Part shown: piece after piece, positions 1-13,300 of the stretch
How positions within the stretch are numbered: position 1 is the stretch's first letter
How the letters are laid out: every line of letters starts with the position of its first letter
Origin: Oscarella lobularis
Lineage: Eukaryota; Porifera; Homoscleromorpha; Homosclerophorida; Oscarellidae
Direction: 5' to 3'
DNA length: 64,000 bases
Assembly: GCF_947507565.1 (NCBI RefSeq)
Contig: NC_089190.1
Coordinates: forward strand, 1,116,001 to 1,180,000
Position numbers and translations under genes: made by a program
The notes under the pieces: generated by a model
The model's database searches: none
Seen by the model: only the letters and a program-made list of their open reading frames with translations
What the model was told of the DNA's origin: nothing

Positions 1-3000
1 ATTTACGGCCACTCTAACGAATGTGATGGGTGGTGCTCGTTTGGGCACCGTCAGCAGAGCAACTATTGACATACTAACAAATGACGATGCTCACGGGGTG
101 ATCAGCTTCGCTCCATTGTCGCGGTCGGTTCCTATTCGCGAACTAAATACTAATGTTTCCGTTGTTTTGAATCTGACTCGAGCTGGAGGAACGTTCGGCG
201 AAGTCCAAGTCGCCTGGAGCGCTTCGGGTCAAGGTCTCACGGACATTTCTCCCCAACGCGGAACGATCGTTTTCCCAGCAGGATCTGATAACGAGACGTT
301 GACCATCAGGATTCTCCCCGATCCCACGCCCGAACTCGCGGAAGACGTCGTCATAACGCTCACCGACGTTTTGGGCCGAGGCGGAGTGCCGAGTGGATCG
401 GACTTGGCTCGCGGTGCGAAGATCGACCAAACGCTGGCGTCGAGCGTGATTTCGGTAGCGGCAAACGACAACCCCCACGGCGTCATCAATTGGTCTCCCG
501 CTTCGGCGACGGTGAACGTTAAAGAACCGAGCGGAGTCAACTCGACTATTTCGTTGTTAATTATCAGAGAATTTGGTACCTTTGGAGACTTGATCGTCAA
601 TTACCGCACGGTGAATGCATCATTCAATAGTCGAGCGACCGCCGATGAGGACTTCGTTTTCGTTTCTAGCTCCGTGCGAATTTCAGCCGACGAAACTTCG
701 GTCACTATTCCTATCACGATCGAGTCCGACAATATTCCCGAGCTCGACGAGTTTTTTATTGTTGATCTTGAGTCGGTTGCGCTGACAAATTACTCGGCCA
801 ACGCGCCGAGTCCGCCACCGAGCATAGGGTCAAACTCCAAAGCGCTGATTAAAATAGAAGAGAACGACGATGCGCGAGGAGTTCTAGATTTCTCGGTCGT
901 GCGAAACAACGACGGGACAGTTCACGTCGATGAGGATATCGGTACACTTTCTCTGAGCGTTCGACGAACGGGCGGCCTGTTCGGAACTGTGGGATGCTCG
1001 TTTTCGGTCACGTCTGGCACGGCACTGGGAAACGGAGTCGACTTTAGCCAATCGTCTGGTACGCTGAGATGGACTGCAGGGGATGTGACAAAGCAGATAC
1101 CGGTGAAAATTATCGACGACAACGTTCCTGAGATAGACGAAACGTTCGTTGTGAATCTCAGCTCTCCGACAGGCGGCGCCACTCTAGGAAGCGACATCGT
1201 CGCTACGGTGACGATCACGCAAAACGACGATGCTAATGGGAGATTTTCATTTGATCCCGTCACCAGTCAAGTGGTGTCCGTCGCCGAGTCGATGAACGCT
1301 ACCGATCCGAACGGTCTCGTTCGCTTGACGGTGCTACGCGAGCGCGGTGCGTTCGGCACCGTCGCGTTCGACTGGGACGTGGAAGTGGCGGGAAGAATGG
1401 ATCTGAGTCCGGTCTCCGGTCGACTGGTCTTTCCTCAAGACGTCAAGAGCCAGGACATTTTTATTCGCGCCGTTCACGACGACATTCCCGAAAGCGACGA
1501 AAGCTATATGGTCACACTGACGAATATTACCGGAGGCGGCGTTTTCGACGCGAACAAGGCAGCGATATTTATCAGACAGAACGGCGACGCCAACGGCGTT
1601 GTATTTATCGATTCCCAGTCGCGTTTCCTCGTACTAAGCGAAGCGGGTCCGGGAGCAGCAGGCCGATATAATGTGAAGTAAGTCGTAGTTACTTTTGTTT
1701 ACCGCCTAGTCGCTTACCTCGTTCTAGGCTCAATCGAAGCGCCGGATCTTTTGGAACCGTCAACGTCGCGTGGAAAATTACTCCAAGCGACTTGAACGGC
1801 TTTCTTTCCGAGACGGGAACGGTTACCTTCGTTCCCCAGCAACAAAACGCCGTGATCAATTTGTTCGTAAAGCCGGACGCATTGCCAGAATTATCAAAGA
1901 CGTTTACACTGACGCTCGAAACGATTCAAGGAGGCGCGCGATTTGACGCCGATCCCAAATCGACGACAGCGACTCTTCTCGTCGCGGCAAGCGATAATCC
2001 GTACGGAGTCGTGCAATTCGTGTCTCCATTTACGAGAAACGTTTTGGAAGGAGTCGGACAAGTGTCTCTCGGCGTGGAAAGAGTCTTCGGCTCCTTTGGG
2101 AGGCTAAGGATTAATTGCACGACAAACGGCTCGCAGCCTATCGCCGCGGCGTACGGCTCTGATTACACCTTGAAGTCTTATTCCATTGAACTAGCAGACA
2201 GTCAACAGTCCGGTTCGATTGTAGTTAATGTCGTCGACGACGTTGTGCCCGAACTGACCGAGTCGCTCTACGTTCAGCTCGATTCGGTCGAACTTCTCTC
2301 TAATCCGTTGAACTCTTCCGTTGTCCAAGGAGTCCAGATCGATATTCCGCCGGCGATTGGCAGTCCGGCTACGTCGTACGTCAGCATTCTGGAGAACGAT
2401 TATCCGTACGGTTTGATCGAGTTCGACGTCGGTTCGAGGCAAATCGATCTGACGGAGGATTCCGGATCGCGTCAATTGACGTTGAATCGCGCCGGTGGAA
2501 CGTTTGGCGTTGTAAACGTGATCTATCAAGCGAGAAATATGACGGCTGTTGGAAATGGAGTCGATTTCGATCTTGGCTTCGACGGAAACGGGACTATCGT
2601 CTTTTTACCCGGTCAAACGCAGGCTTCTTTCAACGTTACGATAGTCGACGACGCGTTGCCTGAGATCTTCGAAAGCTTTTCGATTCGCCTGGTTTCCGCC
2701 TTAGACGGCGCCGTCTTAGGAAGCGCGACGGCTTCGGTGATCACTATACGCGCCAATGACGATCCGAGCGGCATCGTCGGTTTTACCGACGTCTCGTTGC
2801 GAGGCGTGGCGACGACAAATCCGTCTATTCTCGACGGCAACAAAAACGTCAATTTCTTTCTAAGTCGAACGGCTGGCGACGTTGGTCGCATTGAGGTGAC
2901 GTGGGAACTCGTCGGTCCCCTTCCGGGCAGAGAACACGAGGATGTGACGTCGACGCGGGGAGTCGCCGTCATCAACGATAGGGATCGTTCCGGGACGATA

Positions 3001-6000
3001 ACGTTGACGATCGTCGCCGACGATACGGCAGAACTGGCCGAAACTTTCGAATTAAAATTGACGAGCATCGCCGGCGGCGCGACGCTCGATCCCGCTCGAA
3101 CGAACACCACGTTGACGATTCTTCTCCACGGCGAACCGTTCGGCGTGATCGACTTCTCTGGCGAGTCTCTCGCGCGTCAACTCATAAGCGAGCCGGCCGA
3201 CAATAGATCGAGTCAGACGGTGAAGTTTCCCGTGCAGCGAACCGAGGGGACAGTGGGAGATATTGTTGTACTCTGGAAAATCGCTAACATTAGTCGAAGC
3301 TCAGATATTTCGCCGTTGTCCGGCGCGGTGATGATTGCCGACGGTTTCTCGCTGGGAACGATATCCGTATCGATTCTACCGGACGCTCTTGCCGAATTGG
3401 ACAGAACGTACACGGTGGTGTTACTAAATGCAAGTGGGGGAGCTAAGATCGGGATAAACGACCAGGCGCTTTTCACCATTCGAGCCAACGATGTTCCTCA
3501 CGGAATATTTGGCATCGTTTCACCTCGGATCGTCGTCACTTCTGACGGCGGCAGAGACATTTCTTTCGACATCGGTCGCCAACTCGGCACGATTGGAGAC
3601 GTAAAAGTGACGTATACCATGTCGTACAGCCAGCCGACTCAGACACCGTACGTTCAGTCGGTCGGCGAAGTGGTACTCACCGATGGGATGTCGGTTCTGT
3701 CCGTTCGGCATAACGTTTCTTCTACAGCGTTTCTTCTACTGTCCGAATCATTCACCATAACCCTGACAGCAGTCGATCTTCTGACTCCAGGCGCAGACGA
3801 CATACCGCCGGCGAAGGACTCGTTCACGTCGACTGCAACTGCCGTCGTCACGTCAGACGTTGCCAATTCGATAGTGCAGTTCGGCGACGCGTCTCTTCAA
3901 CTGGCGGTGAACGACACGACGGGAAACGTTGCCGTGACGGTATCGCGACGAGGAACGTTCGGCTCTTTATCTGTCGCTTGGTTAGCCGGATTGAGACAGT
4001 CGGGTTTCGCCAACGGAAGCGTAGTGCCGTCTCGCGGAGTTCTTCGCTTTGCTGACAGACTTGCTTCCAGGGACTTTTCCGTGCGAGCGACGCCGTTTAC
4101 TCCGCACGGAGTAGCCGAGATCTTTGCCTTGCAGTTGACCTCCGTTGCATCGTCCGTTGAAGGGGGTGCCGTACTGGACGCGAATCGTCTTGTGGCGCGT
4201 ATTGAGCCGCACGGCGTCGTGCAATTTTCTCCGTCGTCTCGTTCGATCGACGTCGTCGAAGGAACCGGGCCTGTCGTTTTGACGCTGTGGCGTCTGTACG
4301 GCTCGGAAGGACTTATCGAAGTTTCGTACGCGACGAGAAATCGATCGATAGGAAGAGCTCAGTATAACGCGGAGAAAAGCTTAGACTTCACTCCTGCAGA
4401 TCGTACTATTCGACTGTCTAGTCAGCAGACGACCGGATCATTTTCTATAACCATTATCGATAACGATACGCCGGAAGACGACGAGGTCTTCTACGTCGAC
4501 CTTTTAGCGACTCAAGCCGTTCCCGCACTGCCGAGTCTGCTTCCGTCGCCGCGTTTCGATTCGTTCACACGATGCACCATCACCATCAAGGACGACGACG
4601 ATCCGAGAGGAATCTTCACGTTCGCCGACGCGCAAAAGGTCGTCACCGAAGAGGACGTCACCGGCCGAGGATCTCGCGTCGTTCTTCGCGTCCAGCGAAA
4701 GCGCGGCCTCTTCAGTCGAGTATCGGTCGTCGTTCGAACGTTCGGCGGCGGCGAGGGATGGACGAATTTCACGGCGAATCGAAACGTCGTCCCGTCGTCC
4801 GTCGCTCAGGTGAACGTCGACTATCAGAAGATGAACGAGGTGCTCGTGTTCGACGAAGGCGTCGACGAAGTAACGGCGACGCTTGTCGTCTACAACGACG
4901 ACGTCGCCGAAGTGGACGAGAATATTTACGTCGAGCTGGTCGATCCCACAGACGGTTCGAGAATCGGTTTGACGTCACAGTACAATCATATAGTCAAAAT
5001 CACCGTTCACGAGAACGACTTGCCGAATGGGTTGATTGGCTTCGTGGAGCAGAACGTCGTTTTGAATGAAGACGATTCGGCGCTGTCGTCCGTCGACGTC
5101 GTCGTCGCGCGCGATCGCGGTTTCTTCGGTGCTGCCACTGTGGATTGGCAGGTGGCGCGCACGTTCGGCGGTTCCGTTGATCCCGAGATAACGTCCGAGT
5201 TCCTGACGACGTCCGGGTCTGTCCAGTTTAGTAGTAATCAGAAAGAGGCGACTCTGAAACTCACGTTGCGAGCGGACGCCGATCCGGAATCGGCGAAAAC
5301 GTTTATCGTCTATCTGCACAATCCCAGCGCAGGTTCTGACATCTATAATAATAGAAACGTTTTGAATGTGACGGTTGAACCGAGCGACAGCGCTTTCGGC
5401 GTTCTGCAATTCTCCACGGCGTCGAGAGTGACTGCCGTTTCTGAAGACGCTGGCACCGTCACCTTGTACATTCAACGAATCGGAGGCAGCCTCGGAGCGG
5501 TCACTGTCACTTATGCGACTCGTAGTGCAACGGAAAGCGACGATTTGTCGATTGGAACTGGTGGACTTCAGGCAACAGCTGCTCGAGCCGGAACGGACTA
5601 CGTATTCAGATCCGGAACGGTGTTTTTTGCTCAAGGAGAAACGCTCAAGTCCGTTGCTATCACTCTCGTTAACCAGGTGAATCCCAGTACTGAAATCAAA
5701 GTCTTCTACGTGACACTCACGGAAGCCGGTGGCGGCGCTACGACCGGAACTTTCGACGAGGCGACGGTTCGCATTACTCCCGTCGATGCTAGCGTGGAGT
5801 TGGATGTGCTGCTCATCGAAGCCAGTCTGCAGTCGGAATTGACGTCGACTCTTATTCAAAGCGCTACTCAGGATCTGAGGGATCGCGTGCAGTCGCTGTC
5901 TGGGACGGACAGTCGGGAGCTGGGCATCTATCTCAACGTTCTTGAGGAAGTTATCGAGAAAGGAGCGTCGATGTACACGAGAACTGTCAAGGAGCAACTG

Positions 6001-8582
6001 CTAGGAATTTTCAACTATATGCTAGAAAACGAGAAGTTTACCAGTCAAGCGTCAATTGCGCTTACGCTGCAGAAATTCGTCTTCAGTCTCGTATCGCGAG
6101 CGAGATGTTTAGACGTGGTCAATGCTTCCTCGACGTGAGTCCTATTGAATGTCTTGGAATTGGTTTTGAGATGTTTTATTGGTGTAGGGAACGGCTAGAG
6201 GAGAACAGTCTTACCGTGCAAGCAATGCGAGCTACTCCTCGTGAAATCAACGGAAGGAAGTTTGAAACGACGTGAGTGTTGGTCCTTTTCTGTCTGCCAC
6301 TGTTGCTAACCCAAGCCTTTCTCTATAGTGAAGGAAACTTCATAACGTTACCTGCCGGGCTAGTCAAACAAGTGACTGGGGATCCGGCCAAGGTGCATTT
6401 TGTCGTCTGTACAGTGCAATTGAAGTTTAGCTTTTTTTCCTAGTGTCGAGATTTGTACTTTATTTACATGAAGAAGCAGACTTGGTTTCAAGATGGCGAT
6501 CCTCTTTTCAACGAAGAAGTCCGTATTATCTAGCTTTGGGCTTTTCTCTGACCAAACTTACTGTTTAGGACGGCGGCACTGCTCAGATACTATCTGTAGG
6601 CTTGAATGTTAGCAGTAGCGAAGTGCAGAATCTGGAAAACAAAGTACTCTATCGAATTAACACGGAAAGACGAGTCAGGCCAAACAGTGGAGAGTAAGAT
6701 CTCCGGCTTGTGACGCGGGCGGGGCGAATTAATTTCATACTTCGCAGGTGTATCTATTGGCACTATCAAAGCGGACGCTGGCTCACTGACGGCTGCTCGA
6801 AAAAGGTAAACGCGGAACGTCGACTTAATTAAGGATTTTTTGGAGATAATGGGGAATTTTTAGACACAACTTGTCGATCAGAATTTCATTGAATGCGAAT
6901 GCGATCACCTTACGGATTTCGGAGCTCGAGGTCAGACGGACGATCGGGTCGGCTGGGGCATAGCAATACAAGTTTCGTGCTTTTTTGCCATGGTAAGAAA
7001 CGACGTGTTTTGAGATGCCTTCTCCTAAATAGCTTGGCGTAGATTTGCTTTCTTCTGGTTTGGATCGTTCACTATGCTTTCGCCTGTTGCCGAAATATGC
7101 CAATGCTCATTTCCGTAAAACTGTTAATGCATCTAGTCTTCGCAGTTTTCGTAGCAGAGGTGATTTCCCGCATCGTTTATTTTGTACGCCTTCTCTATAA
7201 GAACTGTTCGCAGATTATACTTGTTGCTGCCATCTATTCAAGCAAAACGGCGTCGGCTCCCGAATGCGGTGCTATGGGAGGTCTACTTCACTTCTTTGTC
7301 GTAGCTCAATTTGCGTGGATGATGGTCATAGTAAGAACCAGATATCTTTGCCTTGTAAAATTAAAATTCAACTTTAATCATCTTAGTCAATCAATCTGTG
7401 GCAAACGTTGGTACAAGGCAACGACGAAACGGATCGTTATTACCTCGTCTATATCCTTCTTGGTTGGGGTGAGTTTCAAATTTTGCTTTACGAGTAATAA
7501 TGTTTGAGAATACTTGGTATAGGCACTTCCGCTGTTGTTTTGGCTCTCTATATGCTCATCGGCTTTTATGCTGTGAACTGGGATATCGCCGTCGTTTATG
7601 GCGACGTCCACGACAACGGAGACATGTGAGGGAATTACGTCATTCTCTGATTTGTTGATGCGATCATATCTTTTAGGTGTTTTATTACCAATATTTACGG
7701 CGGTCTTGCTGGCGGCGCTCTTCCAATTGTGATCTGTATGTTGGCTATGGCTTTGGTGTTCACTCAAGCTTACCAAATGCCATCCCGATGGAAACAATAC
7801 GACGACGTCTACCGGAACGTCGACAACAAAGAAGGCAAGTTACAGAATGAGGCTAGGAATTCTCGCATTACCAGGTAGCTTTCTCTTTTTCAGAAATTCC
7901 CAAGCTGCTACTACTGTTCGTACTTCTCTTTTTTACGTGGTTGATGGCTGGCCTCCATCTCGGTTTTTCAACCACGACGACGGCGGTTTTCTTCGTCATC
8001 TTCAACATAGTGACGGTTCGCTCGGAACAGCGTCCCAGCTTAACGCTTTTAAATTGTCGTTTTTAGGGTCTGTACGTTCTGTTCGCCTACTTTTTCCTTC
8101 GTCTGCGTAATGTCAAAGAAAGGGGCGGCTTCTATCCCAACGAGGAATTGGCAGAAGGCGCCTACCCAATGACTGCAATGCAACCGAGCACATCGAAGGT
8201 CAGTCTCGGCAGCCACGGATCAAAGCGCGCACTGGCTCCAGAGCCGGTTAGTCTGCAACGTTTTTTTCGAAAACCGAGCAGAAATAATTGTAACTTCTAC
8301 TAGGGCCCCTGGCATGGGATTCCATCGGAAAGTCCTCCTCCGCCCGCGTCACCACCTGGACACGTTAATGCAGCAGCATCCGGAGAACCAGATTCTCCTG
8401 AATTCGACGATTTGATATTCGCCCTAAGAACCGGCGGCAACTTGCCACCTGAAGAGAGCGGAAAAGGGGGTGGAGGCGTTGAGGACGATGACGACGACGA
8501 CGACGACGACGACATTGAGAAATCAAAGATGACAGAGCACTTCGAGATGAGACGCATTTCTATCACAGATACGCGTCTGTAA
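1..8582 (+). CDS. ADGRV1: ADGRV1/VLGR1-like adhesion GPCR, 5' end outside window
   Basis: Very large adhesion G-protein-coupled receptor. Fifteen exons (2-1677, 1728-6134, 6188-6271, 6329-6392, 6444-6518, 6569-6693, 6748-6805, 6864-6992, 7043-7330, 7387-7468, 7523-7625, 7677-7834, 7894-8015, 8067-8246, 8304-8582) join in one frame and give about 2609 residues. The first 1.9 kb-long stretch and exon 2 hold at least 15 Calx-beta repeats, each opening with a motif like NDDAHGV or ENDYPYG and rich in acidic Ca2+-binding loops. A GAIN-like region follows, then a GPS with CIYWHY, GRWLTDGC and CECDHLTDF, with the expected HL/T cleavage point. Seven hydrophobic segments follow. The cytoplasmic tail is Pro/Asp-rich and ends in DTRL. 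In vertebrates ADGRV1 forms ankle links of hair cells and binds PDZ scaffolds through its C-terminus. The intron after 7834 has a GC donor. The start and N-terminal domains lie upstream of the window. Confidence 0.93.
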
Positions 8583-8836
8583 AGGAGACGACCTACGCAC
8601 GCACTCACTTGAGTATTTATCTGTGGTTTTTCGACGGTAGCCCGTTGGCTACTAATTCTTTTCTAACCCGTTTTATTTTGTCTATTTTTACAGCAGTGTA
8701 TTGTGAAAGTGATAATGCAGACGTTGCAGCTAAATCCGCTTGGTGCAGGCAAGACCAAATTGTTCATAATAATATTTAATCTGATTAAGGTACAAAAATG
8801 TGAAGCACAAGCTACAAACGGGTATAAAAGAAAGGG

Positions 8837-10105
8837 TCACTCGTTTCGGCCGGCCAGAATTTCAAGTGCCTCATCCGTACACCCGTAGAGCCACTTCCCC
8901 TCGAGACCGGACTGCTCGGCGTGAATCAACCTCCATCGCGATCGCCAAATGTCCTCCGACATAAACGCGCCCAGCATGCGTCGTCGCGTCGTCGGATGAA
9001 CGCCGTGGCGACCGTGCGTCAGACGCCAATTGTCGAAGATGGCGAGAACCCCGGGCCGAAAGACGACGCGCGCGTGATACCTCTCGTCGCGCATCATCCG
9101 ATGAAGCAGCTCGTAGGCGACGTTGTGACGCGCCAACGTCTCGTCATCATACTTCCAAAACGAAAACCCGGCTCGTTTCGTCCACGCAAACTGGACCCAC
9201 TTCACCGAACCGTCGTCATTCAGGACGACGTACGGACTCTCGATCAACGTATCCCAATGATAACGCTTCAGCTCCTCGGGCGTGCAATCCTCCTCGACGG
9301 TCAATCGACGTCGACCGCCGCGCGCCGGAACGCTCGTCAGGACGTCGAACGCTCCCGGATGCTCGCGACGCATATCGGCCATCACGCGATAGCCGTCGAC
9401 GAAGAAGTTCGTCGTGTCCCGCACCGGCGCGTCGTAGATCTGACCGAGAAAACAATCGAGACGCGTCGGCGGCAAATACGTCGACGTGTCCGTGTGCGGA
9501 TTCAGATAGTCGCCGCCGTACGAGAAGTCGACTTTGGCGCGAATTTCCTTCCGAAGCGATTCGACGACGTAGACGTCGTCGGGATGATAGCGCTGTTTGA
9601 CGACGCCGATCAGGTGGAGAACGTCGAGAAGGCCTTCTCTCGTCGTGGGCGTGTCTTCGATGTAGACGAGACCGTAGTTCTTCAGTGCCGTCATCCACTC
9701 CAACTTCCGGGTTTCGCGTTCCGCGTAATTGAACGTCGGAATGCGCGCGCTACCGTCCCAGAGGACTCGTTCGCTCGGCGGTTTGACGGCGACGCTCGCT
9801 TCGCCGCCGTCCTGCGCGCGCAGCCACGAAGCGTCGTATTCCGTCGCGTGATCGTTCCAACTTAGCTGCACGGCTCCGCCGTCGTCGCGCAGCTTCGCGT
9901 CGACCAGCGGCAGCTGTTTTGCGGCGAATTCGATGTGCTCGGGTCGGTAGAGGAGCGAGTTGGGCTCGAAATAGGCGGAATCGCGCACGCTCACGCGCAG
10001 CCAGCTCGCCGGATAGAGACTGCGCGCGCCGTCGCCCCAAAGCACGCGCAGAAAGTTGTGTCCGAACGATATCGACTTGGCAACGAAAGCCGGCTTCAAC
10101 GGCAT
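8837..10105 (-). CDS. BBOX/TMLHE-family 2-oxoglutarate dioxygenase, intronless
   Basis: Fe(II)/2-oxoglutarate-dependent dioxygenase of the gamma-butyrobetaine hydroxylase / trimethyllysine dioxygenase family (carnitine synthesis in animals), about 422 residues from the ATG at 10105. The open frame extends 33 bases upstream, but only to a TTG. An N-terminal GBBH-like domain (WGDGARS, YPASWLR, DHATEYDASWL) is followed by the TauD fold. The iron ligands are visible as NPHTDTS (H204, D206) and THGRHG (H364), with the 2-oxoglutarate arginine in the following TTRRR. In BBOX1 the WLR motif is followed by a cluster of zinc-binding cysteines. Here that stretch reads WLRVSVRDSAYF and has no cysteine. 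The gene has no intron, unlike most genes around it. It lies head to head with the ankyrin-pseudokinase gene. Which substrate it uses cannot be decided, so no symbol is given. Confidence 0.85.
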   Translation of the reverse strand: MPLKPAFVAKSISFGHNFLRVLWGDGARSLYPASWLRVSVRDSAYFEPNSLLYRPEHIEFAAKQLPLVDAKLRDDGGAVQLSWNDHATEYDASWLRAQDGGEASVAVKPPSERVLWDGSARIPTFNYAERETRKLEWMTALKNYGLVYIEDTPTTREGLLDVLHLIGVVKQRYHPDDVYVVESLRKEIRAKVDFSYGGDYLNPHTDTSTYLPPTRLDCFLGQIYDAPVRDTTNFFVDGYRVMADMRREHPGAFDVLTSVPARGGRRRLTVEEDCTPEELKRYHWDTLIESPYVVLNDDGSVKWVQFAWTKRAGFSFWKYDDETLARHNVAYELLHRMMRDERYHARVVFRPGVLAIFDNWRLTHGRHGVHPTTRRRMLGAFMSEDIWRSRWRLIHAEQSGLEGKWLYGCTDEALEILAGRNE

Positions 10106-10330
10106 GGTCACGTGAACGAGGATCCCGGATAAAAACAAAAGACTAGCGTTTTCCGTGAGCCCCAGCGTCGAGTGCGATTCATAAGACGAGCGTCGTTTCT
10201 TTTTAGGAGTACGTCGTCTGGTAGAATCTATCCTTCGAGCTCACCAGACGCGTTGCGACGCGAGGAGAACAATGGGTCTCCTTGTCTCGGGGCCTCGATC
10301 GTAGGAGTCGACCTAATTGAGTTTGTCGGC
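10106..10330. promoter_or_regulatory. Shared divergent promoter region
   Basis: This 225 bp lies between the start of the minus-strand dioxygenase and the proposed start of the plus-strand ankyrin-pseudokinase gene, so it must hold both promoters. I see no TATA box or clear operator-like site; the region is moderately GC-rich. Confidence 0.4.
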
Positions 10331-13300
10331 ATGAAACGCAACCGAAGGACCTCGCCTCCGGCGCAGCTGGAGCTCGTCGCGAGCGGAGAGCGTTCGCCGA
10401 GAGGCGGAGAGACGACGACGAAAGACGAGCGTAGGCCGGACTTTGCGCCTACCGGAGAAACGATGGAATCTAATGCGGAAGTATGACGTTGATAATCAGA
10501 ACGAAGAGAAACCGACTCCGCGCTACAGTGTAGAGGACTCGACTCCTCCCGTTCTTTGCCCATAAAAACGGAGTTCGTTAATTCGAATTCAGATTCGGCG
10601 TCGAGTAAATATAATAAATATTTGCAGGTGTTGTTATATTTACTATTTCTTGGCTTGTTAGCGTTTCTTGCTGCGATTAGAGCAGGCGACTTGGGTGCAG
10701 TTCGCACGATGACGTCGAGAGAACCAGCGTATTGGAAGAATGCAAAAGGCAAGGTAAGCGTCTTTCCGCAATGCTCGACTCATGTATTCGATTTACCTCT
10801 GTAGGATGGAGGAAATTCGATCTTGCGCGCTGCCGAAAGCGGAAACGTTGATTTGCTTTATTTCTTGATTCAAGAAGGGTGCGATGTCCATGCTAAGACC
10901 GAGGAAAGAGTATTTTGCTATTTAGTAGACGCGTTTGCTAATCGGCATCGAATCTACAGTGCGGCAGGAGCGTCTTGTCGCTGGCGAGTCAGAAGGGGAA
11001 AATTCGAATGGTTAAAGAACTTATTGAAATAGGATTTGATACGAATGAAACAGATGAAGTATATAATGCAGGGAGAATTACTTACATGTGACTACGTACG
11101 TGTAGAACGGCGAGACGTCGCTCCACTGGGCCGCACGCTGCAACAGGGCCGTCGTAGCAGATTTCCTGATCAGGAACGAAGCTGATATTGAGGCTCGAAA
11201 CGTGGTTTGTTTTCAGTATCAAATTTTTGGTGATCTTTGCTAAGTCAATTGTTTCAGCACGGTCTCACTCCCCTTCATTTATCAGCCAGAGAGAGGCACT
11301 CGGACGTGGCGGCATTTCTTCTCAGCAAGCGCGCCAATATCGAAGCACAATCAACCGTATTTGCCTAATAAGATGACAAGTATTTCTTCTTCTAGTGTAC
11401 GCGTATTCCTAGGAAGGCATGACTCCTGTTCTGTGTACTGCGAAAAGCGGTAGCGTCGACTTGCTCTATCTACTGATTCAGAAGGGCTGTAACATTCACG
11501 CAAAGAATAAGGCAAGCATTTCCTCGTTCTCTTTTTCGTACGAGCCTAGCTAACTATCTGATCAATTGTAGTGCGGTAGAGGCGTCTTATCACTAGCAAG
11601 TCAGAAAGGACATATAGACATGGTAAAAGAACTCATCGAAATTGGATTCGACGTGAATGAAGCAGATAGAGTAAATATTGAGACGAGACTCTCGTATCAT
11701 TCTTTAGCACATAATCTTGCGCGTAGGACGGCAGGACTTCACTGCACTGGGCGGCAAGCTACGGCCAGACTGACGTTGAAGAATGTTTGCTTGAAAACGG
11801 TGCCAACATTGAAGCTCGAGACAATGTGCGTGTGGTATCTAACGTGACAGGCCTTTGATTAATACTATTTCTAGCGAGGAATGACGTCCCTGCTTTGCGC
11901 CATCGAGAACGGTCACTTAGCTGTCGTTCGGTTAATACTCGCAAAGCAGCACAACTATCATGCAAGAACATAGCTTATAGTACCCTTCCTGTATTCATAC
12001 ATTCAGTTGCCTAGGATGAACTGGTGTTGGCTTGTGCGACGGGGCACGCAGACGTGGTCGAACTGCTAGCGTCAAAATTGGAGTCAGATCTATTCAAGAA
12101 GGTTTATTTTTTTTATTTGCTATTGTTTGATACTCTGGCCAATATGCGGTGTGTTAGGATTGTGGGTCGCTATTGCACTTGGCAGCTCAAAACGATTTTG
12201 TAAATGTAGCACGCGTGTTAATCTCGAAGGGGGCTACATATGAAGCGATAGACGAAGTAAAGCGAATACACTTTAGAGTTCGTGTTCAACAATACATATA
12301 TATCTTTGCTTTAGTGGGGGTGCACTCCGTTTCTCACTGCCGTCGAATTCGGATGCGACGACGCTTTCGATTTTTTAATTGATAATTCGGACTTATTTGC
12401 GAAGACCGAGAGCGGAGAATCTGCTCTCGATCTTGCCGTCATAGGAGGAAGAATTGATTTTTTTCGAAGACTTCGAAAAGCCGGTCTCGGTCTTGATCGT
12501 CTTACTTCGGTATCGTTTCTCAATAAATTCGCATACTTGCGACACTTACCTTGCAAAACTAGAAAACTCGAGCTCTTCTCAAAAGGAATGCAAAAGAGGG
12601 AAATAAAGAAGCGGCACGTTTTTTAAAGGAGGTAAGAATTGTTACGTATAAATAATGATTAATTAATTAATTAATTAAAGGCTATTTTTCTTTTTATTGC
12701 ACTGGCTACAGGTGCTCTGCGACGAAACAAAGAAAAAGCCGCAAGCTCCATTAGCAAAAGAAATACAAGAGAACGAAGAAAAAGAATCGAGGCTCTCGGA
12801 GTTTCCAGCAGGAAGGAAACGAGCAAGAGAGCGAGAGGATAGCATTGGTGGGTCACGTTTCTATTCTTGCTTTTATCGCATAGTACTACATTTTAGTAGG
12901 GGAAGAACGACGTCTACAGGAGCAGCATTGCTCTGCTGAAGTGACTCAGAGACCAAGCCACGCCTCAACGCCTAAATTCAGAAGACTACACGAAGATGAG
13001 CACATATTACCTGATGCTGTTCGCTTGACCGACGTGCATCTTGGAACGGGGGCTTACGGAGGTAAACGCGCAAACGCTGATGCTCTATAAAGACTTCTAC
13101 TTTTTCACAGAAGTCAGAGTTGGTCATTGGCAAAATTCAGTCGTCGCTGTCAAAACGTTTCACGCCGCGGTAACGAGAGATCTTAATCTTTCGCTCTTGC
13201 GTCAAGAAATGGAGTCCTGCGGCCGCGTTCGTCATCCTAATATCGTATCGATATACGATGTCATAGCAGTCAATGACGCCGCCTACCTTCGAATCGTCAT

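Noticed and set aside
4975-5997. 340-codon minus-strand open frame opposite the Calx-beta exon
   Set aside because: It is the antisense shadow of the long ADGRV1 exon, whose frame is supported by repeat homology.
1-6134. Sponge aggregation-factor-like protein, because of Calx-beta repeats
   Set aside because: The repeats continue in frame into a GPS and seven transmembrane helices, which fits ADGRV1 instead.
8921-9865. 314-codon plus-strand open frame
   Set aside because: Antisense shadow of the dioxygenase, whose catalytic motifs fix the minus strand.
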